From: Pachyseris speciosa
Taxonomy: Eukaryota > Cnidaria > Anthozoa > Scleractinia > Pachyseridae
Direction of reading: 5' to 3'
DNA: 64,000 nucleotides
Assembly (NCBI GenBank): GCA_016490735.1
Contig: JAEMWC010000653.1
Coordinates: forward strand, 442,001-506,000
Translations under genes and position numbers: made by a program
The notes under the pieces: generated by a model
Seen by the model: the letters and a program-made list of their open reading frames with translations, nothing else
Told to the model about the DNA's origin: nothing
Databases searched by the model: none
Shown: positions 23,101 through 31,586 of the stretch, in pieces
Layout of the letters: each line of letters opens with the position of its first letter
Position numbering within the stretch: position 1 is the stretch's first letter

Positions 23101-26099
23101 AATGGCGAGTGATTTTCTTTTTATTTGCGTGAGGTGCAAACCAAGAATATGAGCGTTTATTCTTTTCTTTTGCTCGTTCAACTGCAATTCAACTACCAAA
23201 ACCCGCCATAATGCAATACAGTTGATAAAACAGAAATAATTGGAGCAAAAGGAGGCGAACTTTGCTTCTGAGTGGTCATTCCGCTACTTCAACAGCATGT
23301 GCTGCTGAACGATGCAGAGTTTGTTGAATGCTGTTTGCGGTTCAAGCGCATGTAATACCAAGATCACAGTGTTAAATTGCCTGTTAAATTTTGCTGCTTT
23401 TTCTGTTGGTTTCCACGTTTTGCCATACAAAGGTATCTAATAAACATCGCAGGTTAATTAAGGGCCTGTTTACATGGAAGGAGGGTGCCCGTCCAGGAGG
23501 GTTATCAAATAGCCCGCCTTTACATGCAACTCACCTAAGCGGGATAGTCAGTGGGTTATCTTTTGAGCGGTCGCTTAGCACATCAAGCAAAATGGCAGAC
23601 AAAAGAAACTTATTAGCGGTAACTTCATTTTTTCCATCGCTCGTTCCGTTAGCTGCCGCTTATTAGTGTATAGGGTTGTTAATTCGCACTTTGGTGATTG
23701 ATCGGTGTCACCAGAGGCAGTTAACTTTAATAGCTGACCTGGAATATAACACTGCTTTCACGGTCTTCTCTCCTCGGCATGCGCCTACTATTTGGAAGTA
23801 ACTGAGGTAAAAATCACTTTTTTGCCCATTTTTACGAATATCAGACAAATCGTAAAAAAAAATGAGAGTTTATATGGTTTTGGGGGACGCAGCCTCACTA
23901 TTAGAGACGTTTGTATAGATTTTGAACTATGTTTTAGAGTCCACAACTTGGTCTCTTTTGAATGTACAATCATCAAACTTGGTCAAATTAAATGGCCATT
24001 CTCCACGTAATCTTTCATGTGGTGGTGTCAATTTATCGATTGGTTTAAATTTGAAACTCGCCCCAGTTCCCTGCGCAACTCCGGAATGGCCTATTAACGC
24101 GATATTTAAGACTGTCACTTCATATAGTTGACCATGATGTGACTTTGTGAGGAGAATATAGATGGTGGTCACTATTGAAGCTTAAAGGAATAAATCCCGG
24201 CCGGTTTGCAATAATCCAGTACTAGAAGCATTACTACTGCGGACCAGCCACAAACAAACTGCAGAATTCAGTTTAGACCGCAAGCTGTCCCTTTCTGGAC
24301 AGTACGTCCAAGTACTCGCGAAAAAGATACAAAACGTCAAGCGAAGGAGGTGAGTTTAGGCATTGTTAGGGGAAAGGTGAGCGAAAAAAAGAACAGGAAC
24401 TTTGTGGTCTTATTAAATTTCATCAAAGAAGGATAAATTTGGCTCAAGAAAAAATCTCGACCTGTTCACCTACGGGATTGGTTGCTACAGGCGAGAACAC
24501 GCGGTGACTGAATACCGAAAACTTGTCATCAGTTTGTTTGTTTGTTGGACTTCAACTAGTAATCCAAGAACGAGAAAATTTTGTGTTCGATTAATCATTG
24601 ATTATTCATTTAGTATTGGCAATACTCATCTCATTGCTCATTGATTACCTTTCGATTACTCAATGACGTCATCGAGCACTGGTTTGTTACGTCTGGTATA
24701 TATATGGTATCCCGATCATTGTAATAATTACTGCATGCATATTGAACGAAAATGGTGAATTTGGAGAACTGCAGGTTAAAGAGTATAGTTGATATTCTGG
24801 TTTGAAACCCTATGTTCAGTTCTTTTAATTCAACTCTAACCACTGCAGTGCAAATACTGGTTATAAAAAGGGAAACAAGCAAATCAAGGCAAAAAATTAT
24901 GCTTATGGCGGAGTGGTTATTTGAGTTGTTTTTCGTTGCTTGCTTCTGCACAGTGTTGTCTTTGACTGACACATTGCTTCAGTTCGTCAGGTGATGGAGA
25001 TCACGTTTGTAGGAAACTTGCCAATTATTTCTCAATATTTATATGTCGTTTCACCCTGAGATACAAAGTTCAGATTTATTTTGACACATTCCTTAAATTC
25101 ATCTGCACCCAATGAGAGACACAGCATGCAGGCAGAATCCTTTCTCGCACATGCAGGCTAACTGTAAATGGCTTACAAACGACGATAACGTTCTGTTTGG
25201 ACAAAATGCATAACAGTTGAGGAAAAATAACTTTCAACATACACAATTCTCTCTGAAATAAAAATCATCTCCATGAGAAATGGAAAGAACGTGACTTGTA
25301 CACCTTCAGCTTGGCATCATACAGACGAGAACACATGGTGACCGGATACTGTTTTTTTAATATCCCCTGAGTCTTAAGCCTGTGAGAGCATACGCCGTGT
25401 AAAATAAAAGCTGAAAAGGGCGTCTGCTCTAGCGAAGTATTCGCTGTTCAATATAAACTACTTTTGATATGGCTGAGGGAAAATATGCTAGACGACTCAT
25501 CAAAGCTGAAACTTAACCGGAATAAGCCCAGTTGCTCAACATTCATATTCTCCTCACACCCCTCCTTATACTTCTTATGCAAACATAGCTGGGAAAATTT
25601 GCGCAAGTATCGACAGGTTAGTGATAACTCTGTTCATTCTCACACAGTATATAGCTGAAAAAAAAGTTTCAATGGTCGTTACTATTGGATCGTGACGCGT
25701 TAAATCCCGGTTGTACAGTGGAGCGTCAACGTTGCAACATAAATATACGGATAGTAAGATCAAAAGACCGATCGCGACACGCTGATTATTCACTTCACCG
25801 TACGTAGAGCTTCCAGATCACTTAATTTTGAATCTAAATGCAAATTAATTCTAACTCTCATCAATGGTTTATAAGTTAACCGCTTTCACGAACTTACCAG
25901 AGCCAGTTGTTAATGACTTTATGATATCTGTAACGTCAGCCGTTGCCTTAGTCTCAGCGACATTTTCGAGAACGTTTATTCTCTTCTTCTGCTCGTTCAA
26001 CTCCAGTTCAACTCTCAAAAACCCGGTGCAGTACAACACAATTGATAAAATAGAAATTATAGAGGAAAAAGATGGCCAACCCTGCTTTTGAGCGGTCAT
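4123..26099 (-). CDS. Membrane-anchored collagen / Ig / TLDc protein gene (at least 4 coding exons, 3' end missing)
   Basis: Minus-strand coding exons: 26099-25898, 19409-18741, 17898-17359 and 4368-4123. In protein order they give a short cytosolic N-terminus and a transmembrane helix, an extracellular coiled-coil-like stretch, a Gly-X-Y collagen run, an Ig domain, two further Ig domains, and a TLDc domain. Every junction is phase 1 and has GT donors and AG acceptors, so the open frame continues across them. This architecture resembles type II membrane collagens of the gliomedin/colmedin group, but with TLDc rather than olfactomedin at the C-terminus. It probably acts at the cell surface or in the extracellular matrix (inference). 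Introns total about 20 kb and are packed with transposable elements, including the 3-kb foldback at 19808-22864. Additional exons between 17359 and 4368 cannot be excluded, and the final exon is not seen. Confidence 0.6.
4560..4690 (-). repeat. tRNA-like SINE fragment
   Basis: The minus strand carries a B-box-like segment (from GGAGTCGAGCCCATGAC on the plus strand) with a possible A-box around 4640. Related fragments lie near 10480-10560 and 16540-16650. Degenerate and not a functional tRNA. Confidence 0.4.
6150..6285. repeat. Degenerate ACCGGAAC / ACCACCGAAAC minisatellite
   Basis: The stretch is made of repeated variants of ACCGGAAC, AAACCACCGAAAC and AACAACCGAAAC. The minus-strand reading gives a low-complexity Phe/Arg/Trp peptide that I do not regard as coding. 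Confidence 0.7.
6627..7605 (+). pseudogene. hAT-family transposase remnant (ZMYM1/DUF4371-like), split by a MITE
   Basis: The downstream part (about 7370-7605, plus frame) reads as the C-terminal dimerisation segment of hAT transposases: ITLCELIVVNPATGETGERS, then FSTARRLKTWLRSRM and NLTVLNIHK. Upstream (about 6640-7030) a broken frame encodes a helical region compatible with the preceding part of the same family, including a FMMNAIDQRFDQRSFDTY-like segment, but it has an in-frame stop near 6826. A repeat block (from 7033) separates the two halves. The conserved S-x-A-R-R-L-K motif makes the hAT call good; the copy is clearly inactive. Confidence 0.75.
7033..7143. mobile_element. MITE inserted in the hAT remnant
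   Basis: The ends form an imperfect inverted repeat: GGTAATTGAACTGAGTGG with TTTGGTCTGAAATCA at the left, and TGAAATCAGACCAAAAGTTCAATTACC at the right. No coding capacity. Sequence to about 7340 may belong to the same insertion, since the hAT frame resumes only after it. Confidence 0.65.
7733..7834. mobile_element. Hairpin MITE
   Basis: A 102-bp near-perfect palindrome: TATGATATGAAGATATGCAG at the left and its complement CTGCATAATTCTTCATATCATA at the right, with GGATAACATCCTCC / GGAGGGTGTTATCC inner complementarity around a short loop. Confidence 0.75.
8069..8149. repeat. Poly(C) tracts followed by (CA)n
   Basis: Two C-homopolymer runs (8070-8084 and about 8109-8133), the second followed by CACACACACACAC. 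Simple sequence; it also marks a place where assembly length is unreliable. Confidence 0.9.
10580..15353. mobile_element. TTAA-bounded element with about 640-bp inverted arms
   Basis: The left arm, about 10580-11225, and right arm, about 14690-15353, are inverted copies. For example TTAAGAGTGGAGGTCTGTAA begins the left arm and its complement ends the right, and TAAAATAATTATCGAATTGATG is inverted between 15215 and 10700. Both ends fall on TTAA (10580-10583 and 15350-15353), as expected for piggyBac-type TTAA insertion, although the terminal GAGTGG differs from the usual CCY start. No transposase is recognisable in the 3.4-kb interior. Small frames at 13179-13400 and 13558-13815 have no domain that I can name. 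Confidence 0.6.
11937..12375. repeat. Candidate small inverted element with CCCTAGCAGGA / TCCTGCTA ends
   Basis: ACCCTAGCAGGAGGGC at 11935-11950 is partly mirrored by TAGGGTAACACTCCTGCTAAG at 12342-12361. Extra CTAGGGTAACCC copies occur between. It lies in the interior of the TTAA-bounded element. Ends are approximate. Confidence 0.35.
15580..15848 (+). mobile_element. tRNA-derived SINE, copy 1
   Basis: The head folds like a tRNA: GGACCGG at 15580 with a 3' partner near 15645, an A-box-like TAGTTTAGTTGATAGAGCA, an anticodon-arm CCGGA/TCCGG pair enclosing CTACCGC, and a B-box GGTCGCGGGCTCAAAGCCC. It continues into a tRNA-unrelated body ending GGGGACTTAGTTCTCGGTGTGGT. The same composite occurs at 16753-17040 (minus) and 18099-18237 (minus), so it is a SINE and not a tRNA gene. 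Confidence 0.75.
16540..16735 (-). repeat. tRNA-like SINE fragment plus unclassified repeat
   Basis: The plus strand reads GGAGTCGAACCCATGGCC near 16609, the complement of a tRNA B-box. The following ATTTATGAATTTGTATAGCGCAATTTC resembles the head of other short interspersed repeats. Degenerate. Confidence 0.4.
16753..17040 (-). mobile_element. tRNA-derived SINE, copy 2
   Basis: Reverse copy of 15580-15848. Its tRNA-like head is at the high-coordinate end (complement of GCCGGGCTTTGAACCCGCGACC with CCAACTGAGCTAACTG), and the body contains GGAACTACGTCCCCTACT and GACGGGGCCTACGGTTTATCGTCC. It lies in an intron of the collagen/Ig/TLDc gene. Confidence 0.75.
17359..17898 (-). CDS. Exon with two Ig domains (collagen/Ig/TLDc protein)
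   Basis: A 540-nt phase-1 exon between an acceptor (TTTGCAG, 17905-17899) and a donor (GTGGGT, 17358-17353). It encodes two consecutive immunoglobulin-like domains. Each has the first cysteine in the B strand (FTFPTCHVTG; LTLSCSAIG), the core tryptophan (VVTWRK; VISWKK), and a D-x-x-x-Y-x-C motif (SDAYFCSA; AGNYICAA). These are I-set-type features typical of extracellular adhesion or matrix proteins. The reading frame continues from exon 18741-19409 by adding two bases to its last one. The following coding exon I can support is 4123-4368. Confidence 0.88.
18099..18237 (-). mobile_element. tRNA-derived SINE, truncated copy 3
   Basis: Matches only the body of the SINE seen at 15580 and 16753: GGGGACTACGTCCCCCACTCTTTTCGAACAG, then ATACGGGGCCCACGG and GTCCTTATCCG. 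The tRNA-like head is missing. Confidence 0.7.
18741..19409 (-). CDS. Exon with coiled-coil, collagen repeats and one Ig domain
   Basis: A 669-nt exon, phase 1 on both sides, with acceptor CCCTAG (19415-19410) and donor GTAAAA (18740-18735). It begins with a charged helical stretch, then a cysteine pair around CGSKVNTC, then about 28 Gly-X-Y triplets (starting CPSGPPGPPGAPGSMGEKGA), and finishes with an Ig domain showing LFQCSFSG, AIKWSK and DSGVYKCSA. Collagen next to Ig indicates a trimeric extracellular stalk carrying adhesion domains. The first-exon junction fits: exon 25898-26099 leaves one base and this exon supplies two. Confidence 0.88.
19802..19807. repeat. 6-bp target-site duplication (TGTTTT), left
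   Basis: TGTTTT lies directly before the AGTAG start of the foldback at 19808 and is repeated directly after its end at 22865-22870. Confidence 0.85.
20476..20800. repeat. (CCTCCTCCTCATTTCTATTGTTTTCC)n minisatellite, left arm
   Basis: Tandem units of CCT-triplets followed by CATTTCTATTG[T/C]TTTCC, with triplet number varying between units. It is open in all three frames, producing spurious low-complexity peptides. The inverted equivalent is at 21674-22175. Confidence 0.9.
20787..21072. repeat. Nested CCA/TGG hairpin minisatellite
   Basis: The ends are inverted: CTTCTCCTCCAATTGATATTCC at the left and GGAATATCAATTGGAGGAGAAG at the right. Between them are units of (CCA)n CAATTGTATTGTTTT on the left and (TGG)n AAAACAATACAATTG on the right. 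This is a foldback inside the foldback. Confidence 0.85.
21070..21672 (+). mobile_element. Non-LTR retrotransposon 3' fragment with (ATCT)n tail
   Basis: An open plus frame ending at 21441 encodes the C-terminal tail of a jockey/CR1-like reverse transcriptase, including VIDYAAPVFFNGLPQYLKKE and a VRLERRAISII segment, followed by an AT-rich 3' region. It ends in ATCTATCTATCTATC, a typical microsatellite tail of such elements. It is 5'-truncated and inserted in the loop of the foldback element. Confidence 0.8.
21674..22175. repeat. (GGAGGAGGGAAAACAATAGAAAT)n minisatellite, right arm
   Basis: Inverted counterpart of the array at 20476-20800 and longer than it. Units differ in the number of GGA triplets. 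It ends at AAAACGTTTACATAACTGAAC, where the unique right arm begins. Confidence 0.9.
22865..22870. repeat. 6-bp target-site duplication (TGTTTT), right
   Basis: Direct repeat of 19802-19807, immediately after the ...ATACTACT terminus. Confidence 0.85.
23166..23290 (-). pseudogene. Degenerate copy of the first exon of the collagen/Ig/TLDc gene
   Basis: The minus strand is clearly homologous to 25960-26099. It has a start followed by MTTQKQSSPPFAPIISVLS, with the same TM-helix position and the same downstream GAACGAGCAAAAGAAAAG block. An in-frame stop interrupts the region after the membrane segment. It lies in intron 1, so it is a dead tandem duplicate of the first exon. Confidence 0.6.
24780..24972 (-). 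CDS. Possible alternative or paralogous first exon with a TM segment
   Basis: The minus frame from 24972 encodes a basic, Asn-rich N-terminus, a strong hydrophobic helix (IIFCLDLLVSLFITSICTAV) and then VRVELKELN. The last part matches the RVELELNEQ that follows the helix in the exon at 25898-26099. Genomic position and topology suggest an alternative or duplicated first exon. No strong splice donor was located, so this is tentative. Confidence 0.35.
25898..26099 (-). CDS. First coding exon: cytosolic tail, TM helix, coiled-coil start
   Basis: ATG at 26099 opens a frame with a short polar N-terminus, a hydrophobic helix (IISILSIVLYCTGFL) and a charged helix (RVELELNEQKKRINVLENVA), ending at a consensus donor GTAAGT (25897-25892). 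There is no cleavable signal, so a type II signal anchor is expected. It leaves one base in the last codon, exactly what exon 18741-19409 needs. Degenerate relatives of this exon at 23166 and possibly 24780 indicate tandem duplication. Confidence 0.7.
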
Positions 26100-26801
26100 T
26101 TTGCTAATGCAACAGCACGCACTTCCGAAATGAAGGCTGTCTTAGGTCGATTAATACTAAGATCACAAATGGGTAACTTGCCAAATGTTTTACTTCTATT
26201 TTTGTTTCCGAGTCACACGTGTCACGGCAGGTCAAGCCATCCACGCTCGCGCGTGTTGTCTCGTTTTCCAAAGTCAGTTTCAGCACATTATCCGAGTTAC
26301 CCTAGCATTTTCCTGTAGTGTTCTGTGATATCTTTCTCAGAAGAACTGAAGTCTGAAAATATAAAAGGCGTCGACCTCTGAGGAGAATGAACGAATACCA
26401 GCTTTGCCCTCAGGGCACTTGCATATTTTTTTATCGGGCATTATATTTTCTGTTCCCCTCTATCTAACACTTGGAATTAGCTTAAACGGGGAGTATGAAG
26501 AGACTGTATAGACTTTCACTTATTCAATCACCACAAGAAAAAAAAATCGATTCAAATCTTGTGTATTCTACACAGCAATGCATGGCACTTAACAAAGTGC
26601 TCTTAGTTTCCAATGAGGGACGTAAGAAAAAACGTGCGACGATTAAATATGATCGTGATTAATTTATAATAAGTCGGAAACTGCTCTCGAGGAGTCACAA
26701 AGAGATGCCTCCCATCTGTCATATTGTTTATTCATCTGAGCAAAGTAATGATAATACCATGACAGTCTTGCAGGCCTATCGCTTCTATTCACACAAATTA
26801 A

Positions 26802-26856
26802 TTCCCCCCCCCCCCCCAAAAAAAAAAAAGAAGACGTGGGGGGAGGGGCGCGGGGG
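26802..26856. repeat. Poly(C)/poly(A)/G-rich low complexity
   Basis: A C run at about 26805-26817, then an A run, then GGGGGGAGGGGCGCGGGGGG. Simple sequence. Confidence 0.85.
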
Positions 26857-27162
26857 GCAGTTGGTATTCATTCTTGTACTAGAAAAAAAATTGTCAGCTG
26901 TTTTTCTCTCTCGAGCTCCTCATTCAGTTTAATTGCAATTAAACTATCCGAAATATCAATAACCCACCGCTATGAGCCTCTGAAGGTTTCGGGAAATGAA
27001 TCATAAATCACTCGCTGTTATCTGGTCTTGACCAGTCCCTTGTTAGTAAGCGTTACTGAAAATTCCAAAAGGTCCAAAAGAGAAGCGTGGCACTTGCATT
27101 ACATTTTATGCACGATTAGTCTTTGTTAGGTCCTTTTTAAAAACAAATAACCCTCTTATAAT

Positions 27163-27948
27163 ATGAGACGCAACCCAACCAAGTGTAAAGAAATGCATAT
27201 TAATTTCTTACGCAACTCTAATTGTCTCATTAACCCGATAATAATTGGCGGCAATGTCATCAAGCGTGTCAATACCTATAAAGATCTTAGGAGTTATTAT
27301 GGACAATGACCTGAAGTGGAACTGTCATGTTGATTACATTATTAAGAAAGCTTGTAAGAAGTTATACTCCCTTAGAGTTTTGCACAGAGCCAGGGTGAGC
27401 CAACCCAACATCTTGAGGATATACCTTAGCACAGTTCGGCCAGTTTTAGAGTATGCTGTACCAGTCTGGAAGGGCATCCCTGCTTACCTATCTGAAGCCA
27501 TAGAGCGAGTGCAAAAAGGGCGCTTAACATAATCTACCCCGAGGCAGAGTCATATGCTCATGCCTTACAGTTAGGTAAACTAGACAGGTTAGATGATAGA
27601 AGAGTACACTTGTGCTACAAATATAAGGCGAAAATGAAGTCCCTCAGCGACCCTCTGCACCACCTGCTTCCCACCCCCCTCTCCTAGACGTGCCTATCTA
27701 CACCTTGAGGCAGAAAACACAAAAGTATTATCTTTTCCGGAACATGCAGGTCTGTAGGACAAAGAGAGTGGAAGACTTCTTTACATTTAAATATTTTAAG
27801 TGATTCAATTGTTATTATCATTGTTATAACTGTAAATTACTATACTTTAGATAATAGTTGCCTTAAGATTGTAAAATGTACTGGATAATTCAGTTCTTTT
27901 TACTGCAAGAGAGTTTTTTTTTATTAATAAACTGCTTATTATTATTCC
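27163..27948 (+). mobile_element. Non-LTR retrotransposon 3' fragment
   Basis: Plus frames 27163 onward and 27245-27532 encode the post-catalytic tail of a reverse transcriptase: KILGVIMDNDLKWNCHVDYI, then RPVLEYAVPVWKGIPAYLSE. There is a frame change near 27270 and another after 27525. An AT-rich 3' region with TTATTATTATT follows. Inactive 5'-truncated copy. Confidence 0.8.
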
Positions 27949-28199
27949 CTGTGTCCCGTTTATCCCAGACAAAATTGTCAAAAGCAAATTCCTCTTCTTC
28001 TTTATATCTTTCGTTGTCTTGGTAAAATTTGCTTTTTCATTTGGCCGTCTTGATAATCGTAATTTTGGCTGTACAGTCCAATAAGTGTACAACATTAATA
28101 CTAAACTCAAAATTTTTATATCACTTACATAGACAAAAACACGTACATATACATACATAGGTAGTTTTAGTTTACTGCATATGAAGAATATATGGCAAG

Positions 28200-30430
28200 C
28201 GTTACACAGTGTAGTAGTAGTAGACTCGTTTATTAAAAAACATCATACATTTACAGTCGTAGGGCTGAATTACGTAAAATATAAACATAACAATAAAAAA
28301 GGGTTAATTACAATTGTGTTTAAAAGTTATTTACATCACGTGGCTAATAATAAAAGAGTTCATAAAACGATCGGTGCGACAAACTGGAGTATTAAAACGC
28401 CTCTTATTTCAGTCTCAGACGCCGAGGTGGTAACTGGCCATAGGAGGAAGCAGATTAGCTAGCTTCTGGTGTTCATTACTTACAGTGTCTTTAAATAAGT
28501 TAATAGATAATGATTCACGTCTCTCTGAGAGTGTCGGAATTCCGGCCTTATCCATCGCCTCACAGTAAGATAAACTAGGAAAGATTATTCGCATGGCGCG
28601 CCTCTGAATACGTTCGATGTCATCAGACAAATATTTCGGGAGACTACGATGGAATAGTTGACATGAGAATTCTAGCACTGATCTAATGACACTACAACAA
28701 AAAGAGAACAGGTCATCGGGACTTATGCCGGCTCTCTTTAACTGACTCGAAAGATACAATCGACGTGCGGCTTTGGAGGTAATAGAATCCACGTGATCGT
28801 TCCATTTCAAGTCATTACTGATCGTAACCCCTAGAACTTTAGCAGAAGATACCCTCTCAAACTGAACGCCGTCTACCTTAATCGGGCCATGGGGATGGTG
28901 GAGTTTTCTTAAAACAAACAACTAACTTTTTGCACTTGGTCGGGTTTAATTGGAAGAAATTATTGGGAGACCAGGTGGAAATGTGATTGACAGCTTCCTG
29001 TAAAGAGCTTTCCCCAGACGTTGGCACCACCTCCGAAAAAGTTGTGTCGTCTGCGAACTTCCGCATGGAGAACGTCTCTCCCGGCAACTTTAGGTCGTTA
29101 ATCATTACCAAAAAACAGCCAGGGCCTAAACGCGTGCCTTGTGGAACTCCGGCAGGAACATTTAGCCAGCTGGAATAGCAGTTGTTATTAAGTTTGACCC
29201 TTCGTTGCCTATCCCTTAGGAAGTCAATGATCCAATTGAAGGTAGTTGGCTTCACCCCAAGGCTGAACAATTTGGCTATCAACAAATGGCGATCTACCAA
29301 ATCAAATGCTTTCCGATAGTCTAGGAGAGCAGTTATAACAGTAACTGTTGAGCCATTCCCGTCCGTAGCGCGCAGCCAGTGGTGAAGCATCGATATAAGA
29401 GCAAAGGTAGTTGAAGATCCTGGAATGAAACCAAATTGAACCGGGGTCAATAAAAGACAACATCGTTGGTTTCAATTCCTTTTCGATGACGATGCCTTCA
29501 GCAACCTTTGACAAAGTAGACGTCAGGGAAATTGGCCTTAGATCTTTAATGAAGTCACAGATCGTAGGGACCTTGGGTAAAGGTGGAACATCAGCAAGTT
29601 TCCACACACGAGGAACTCTGCATCCCATAAAAGAGGTGTTTAAAATATCGGCGATCGGAGAGGCGAGGATATCTGCGTATTCTTTCAGAACCTAGTTGGG
29701 AAGATTATCTGGTCCCCCAGCACGCGAAGTGCTCAACGCCCTCAGTTTTCTCGCTACAGTTGCTTCTGTGACAGATAAAGGCTAATCGTCCTCCGAAGTA
29801 ACCAGGACATTCTCTGATAGGGGTGAATACCCTTGCATTACGCTAACAAAAGCCTCGTTTATCTTTTCGCTCAGAACATTGTCCTCATAGGCCAAATTTT
29901 GGTGAAGGATGGTTCTCAGATCCCGTCCAGTTGCCTTAGTAGTACCACAAAGTTGTTTTATTTCTCGCCACCAATCACGTGGTTTTATGTCACGCAGGCC
30001 TTTAACTTTATAGTAAATCTTGCGCAACGTTTCCGTTCGCGATTGACCTTATTTCGTAATATTTTGAACAGTGGCACATTGTTCGTTGCTAACGCTTTTT
30101 GTCGACGAGCGATGAGAGCTTTCAACTGAGAGTTCATCCAAGGGCGATCAGTTTCGTGAACCCTTACGAAACGTCCAGGCATGATAGTATCCAGCCCATA
30201 GTTGACCAGCTCTGTAAGGGTACTCAACTTGTCCTCGAACGACTCATCGGGAGAGAACAAGTCGGACCAAGGCACCTGTAGCAGAAAACGGCCGACACTT
30301 GCTATTTTGCTAGGCCGCTTATCCCTGGTCTTGATGACATTTAGTTTGGGTTTTGAAAGGTTCTCACGAATCCCAGGGCTCACCGTCACGGTGAGGTGAT
30401 CCGACAAACCGAATGGAGGCGCACTAACAG
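28200..30430 (-). mobile_element. Non-LTR retrotransposon (CR1/jockey-like), 5'-truncated and frame-broken
   Basis: On the minus strand the pieces run in order. First comes the end of an endonuclease domain and a linker (30407-29985: LSDHLTVTVSP-like start, DRPWMNSQLKALIARRQKA). Next are linker/RT start pieces (29628-29302), then the RT palm (29450-28878) with DYRKAFD, VPAGVPQGTRLGP and the catalytic FADD. Last is the RT tail (28921-28415) with VLGVTISNDLKWNDHVDSI. Several frame changes and missing upstream endonuclease sequence show that it is inactive. A (CTA)n-like tract near 28210 marks the 3' end. It is separate from the RT tail that hosts the Polinton. Confidence 0.88.
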
Positions 30431-30867
30431 GGGGAGAATAATACTCGGCTATGTTGGTAAAAATAGGTCAACGGATGTACAATTTCTTAACAGGAATCGA
30501 GGAAAGCCTACAACTGCAAAAAAAAGAAAACTAAAACTTCATTTTGCCTGTCTTTAAAGGCGGACAATTAGAAAGCTTTTATTTCCTTTCCATTCCGATT
30601 CAGTGCTAGCAAGAGAGCATGAGCATTCTCTCTTGGTGCTAGATATATCTACTTGATATACATACATTTTAAAACGCGGGTTTTTTACATGTTTATTACA
30701 AAAATGAGCGATATTACACGACGTTTCGAAGTCATCTTGTCTTCATTTTCAAGTGATAAGTGTAACGGTCGTTTCAAGTTTGAATTAAGTAGTTGTTTAT
30801 AGCGTCAGCCAACGAATTAGCGAGAATTTTGACAGTTGCTGAAGTTAATTATCTAGACAAAAGAATA

Positions 30868-31149
30868 GAGCGCTTTTCAATTGAGTGTAGTAAAACCAAA
30901 ACCAAAGCAATTACTCTGACCAATCACAACAGACGCAAACAGGGCAATAAGCCAATCAGAATACGAAGCAATTACACGTAACCGGTGCAAAGCGCGGGAA
31001 AATACGCGCGTGCAAGTCACCATTGGTTTTGGTTTTGCTTCTCATTGGTTGAGAAAGTGGCGCGAGTCTTCCTGGCCAATCACAGAGCGAAGCAATGCAA
31101 AACCAAAGCAAAATCATAATTAATTTCGACACTCAATTGAAAACCGCTC
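30868..31149. mobile_element. TA-flanked MITE inserted in the retroelement tail
   Basis: Terminal inverted repeats GAGCGCTTTTCAATTGAGTGT (left) and ACACTCAATTGAAAACCGCTC (right), flanked by TA on both sides (30866-30867 and 31150-31151), as for Tc1/mariner-type insertions. Interior copies of AAAACCAAA[A/G]C and CCAATCA face each other. No coding capacity. Confidence 0.8.
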
Positions 31150-31332
31150 TAAACAATGGTGATAACAACACACCTATTCACCTCAGCGTTTACGACAAGA
31201 GGGATGACCTCTCACTTCGGATTGCCAGTTTTCCTTTTATGAACAGCAACATTCCCGCCAATCCGGCCTATGGTGTTTTCATATCTCAATTAGTGAGATA
31301 TGCTAGAATTTGCACACCGAAGTTGGACTTTA

Positions 31333-31338
31333 TACATA
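31333..31338. repeat. 6-bp target-site duplication (TACATA), left flank of the Polinton
   Basis: TACATA immediately precedes the AGTAG terminus and recurs at 51041-51046 immediately after the element. Confidence 0.95.
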
Positions 31339-31522
31339 AGTAGTATAGTGTTTGGCGGTTTCAGCACACTTTTCAAATAAATGATTATAGTAATTTATAG
31401 TTATTTAATTTTCAGCACATTTTTCAATCTGATGGAAATATATAGTTGTTTAATCTGAAATTCTCGGAAACCACCAAGCGTGACATTCTCGGAAAAACAG
31501 GAAATGAGTCATCACCTATAGC
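31339..31522 (+). repeat. Polinton left terminal inverted repeat (184 bp)
   Basis: Starts AGTAGTATAGTGTTTGGCGG and ends ...CACCTATAGC. It contains two subterminal direct-repeat pairs: TTTCAGCACA[C/T]TTTTCAA at 31359-31376 and 31410-31427, and ATTCTCGGAAA at 31460-31470 and 31485-31495. These are candidate integrase or terminal-protein recognition sites (inference). Confidence 0.95.
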
Positions 31523-31586
31523 TATTATTTCTCACGTGGAACCATCCGATGGTTACATAAAAATAAAATCTCATATAATAATATAG
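31523..31586. other. Short gap between the left TIR and the first gene
   Basis: AT-rich leader of 64 bp ending CATATAATAATATAG before the ATG. The TWNTCTAA box seen at other genes of the element is absent here. Confidence 0.5.

Larger units (their letters stand above)
30780..31338 (+). pseudogene. Retroelement reverse-transcriptase tail, 5' portion (Polinton target)
   Basis: Plus-strand pieces at about 30780-30867 and 31150-31338 encode the end of a retroelement protein that I recognise from many animal genomes. It includes HLSVYDKRDDLSLRIASFPF, then NIPANPAYGVFISQLVRYAR. It is interrupted twice: by a MITE at 30868-31149 and by the Polinton starting at 31339. The rest of the tail resumes at 51041. 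The reading frame matches across the MITE if one TA copy is removed. The exact clade of this retroelement is not certain. Confidence 0.75.

Noticed and set aside
23391..23666. Small secreted or cytosolic protein
   Set aside because: The GGGCCTGTTTACATGGAAGG... segment resembles a dispersed repeat end, the frame has no domain, and no splice context was found.
27245..27948. Host gene
   Set aside because: It is the tail of a non-LTR reverse transcriptase, with frame changes and an AT-rich 3' end.
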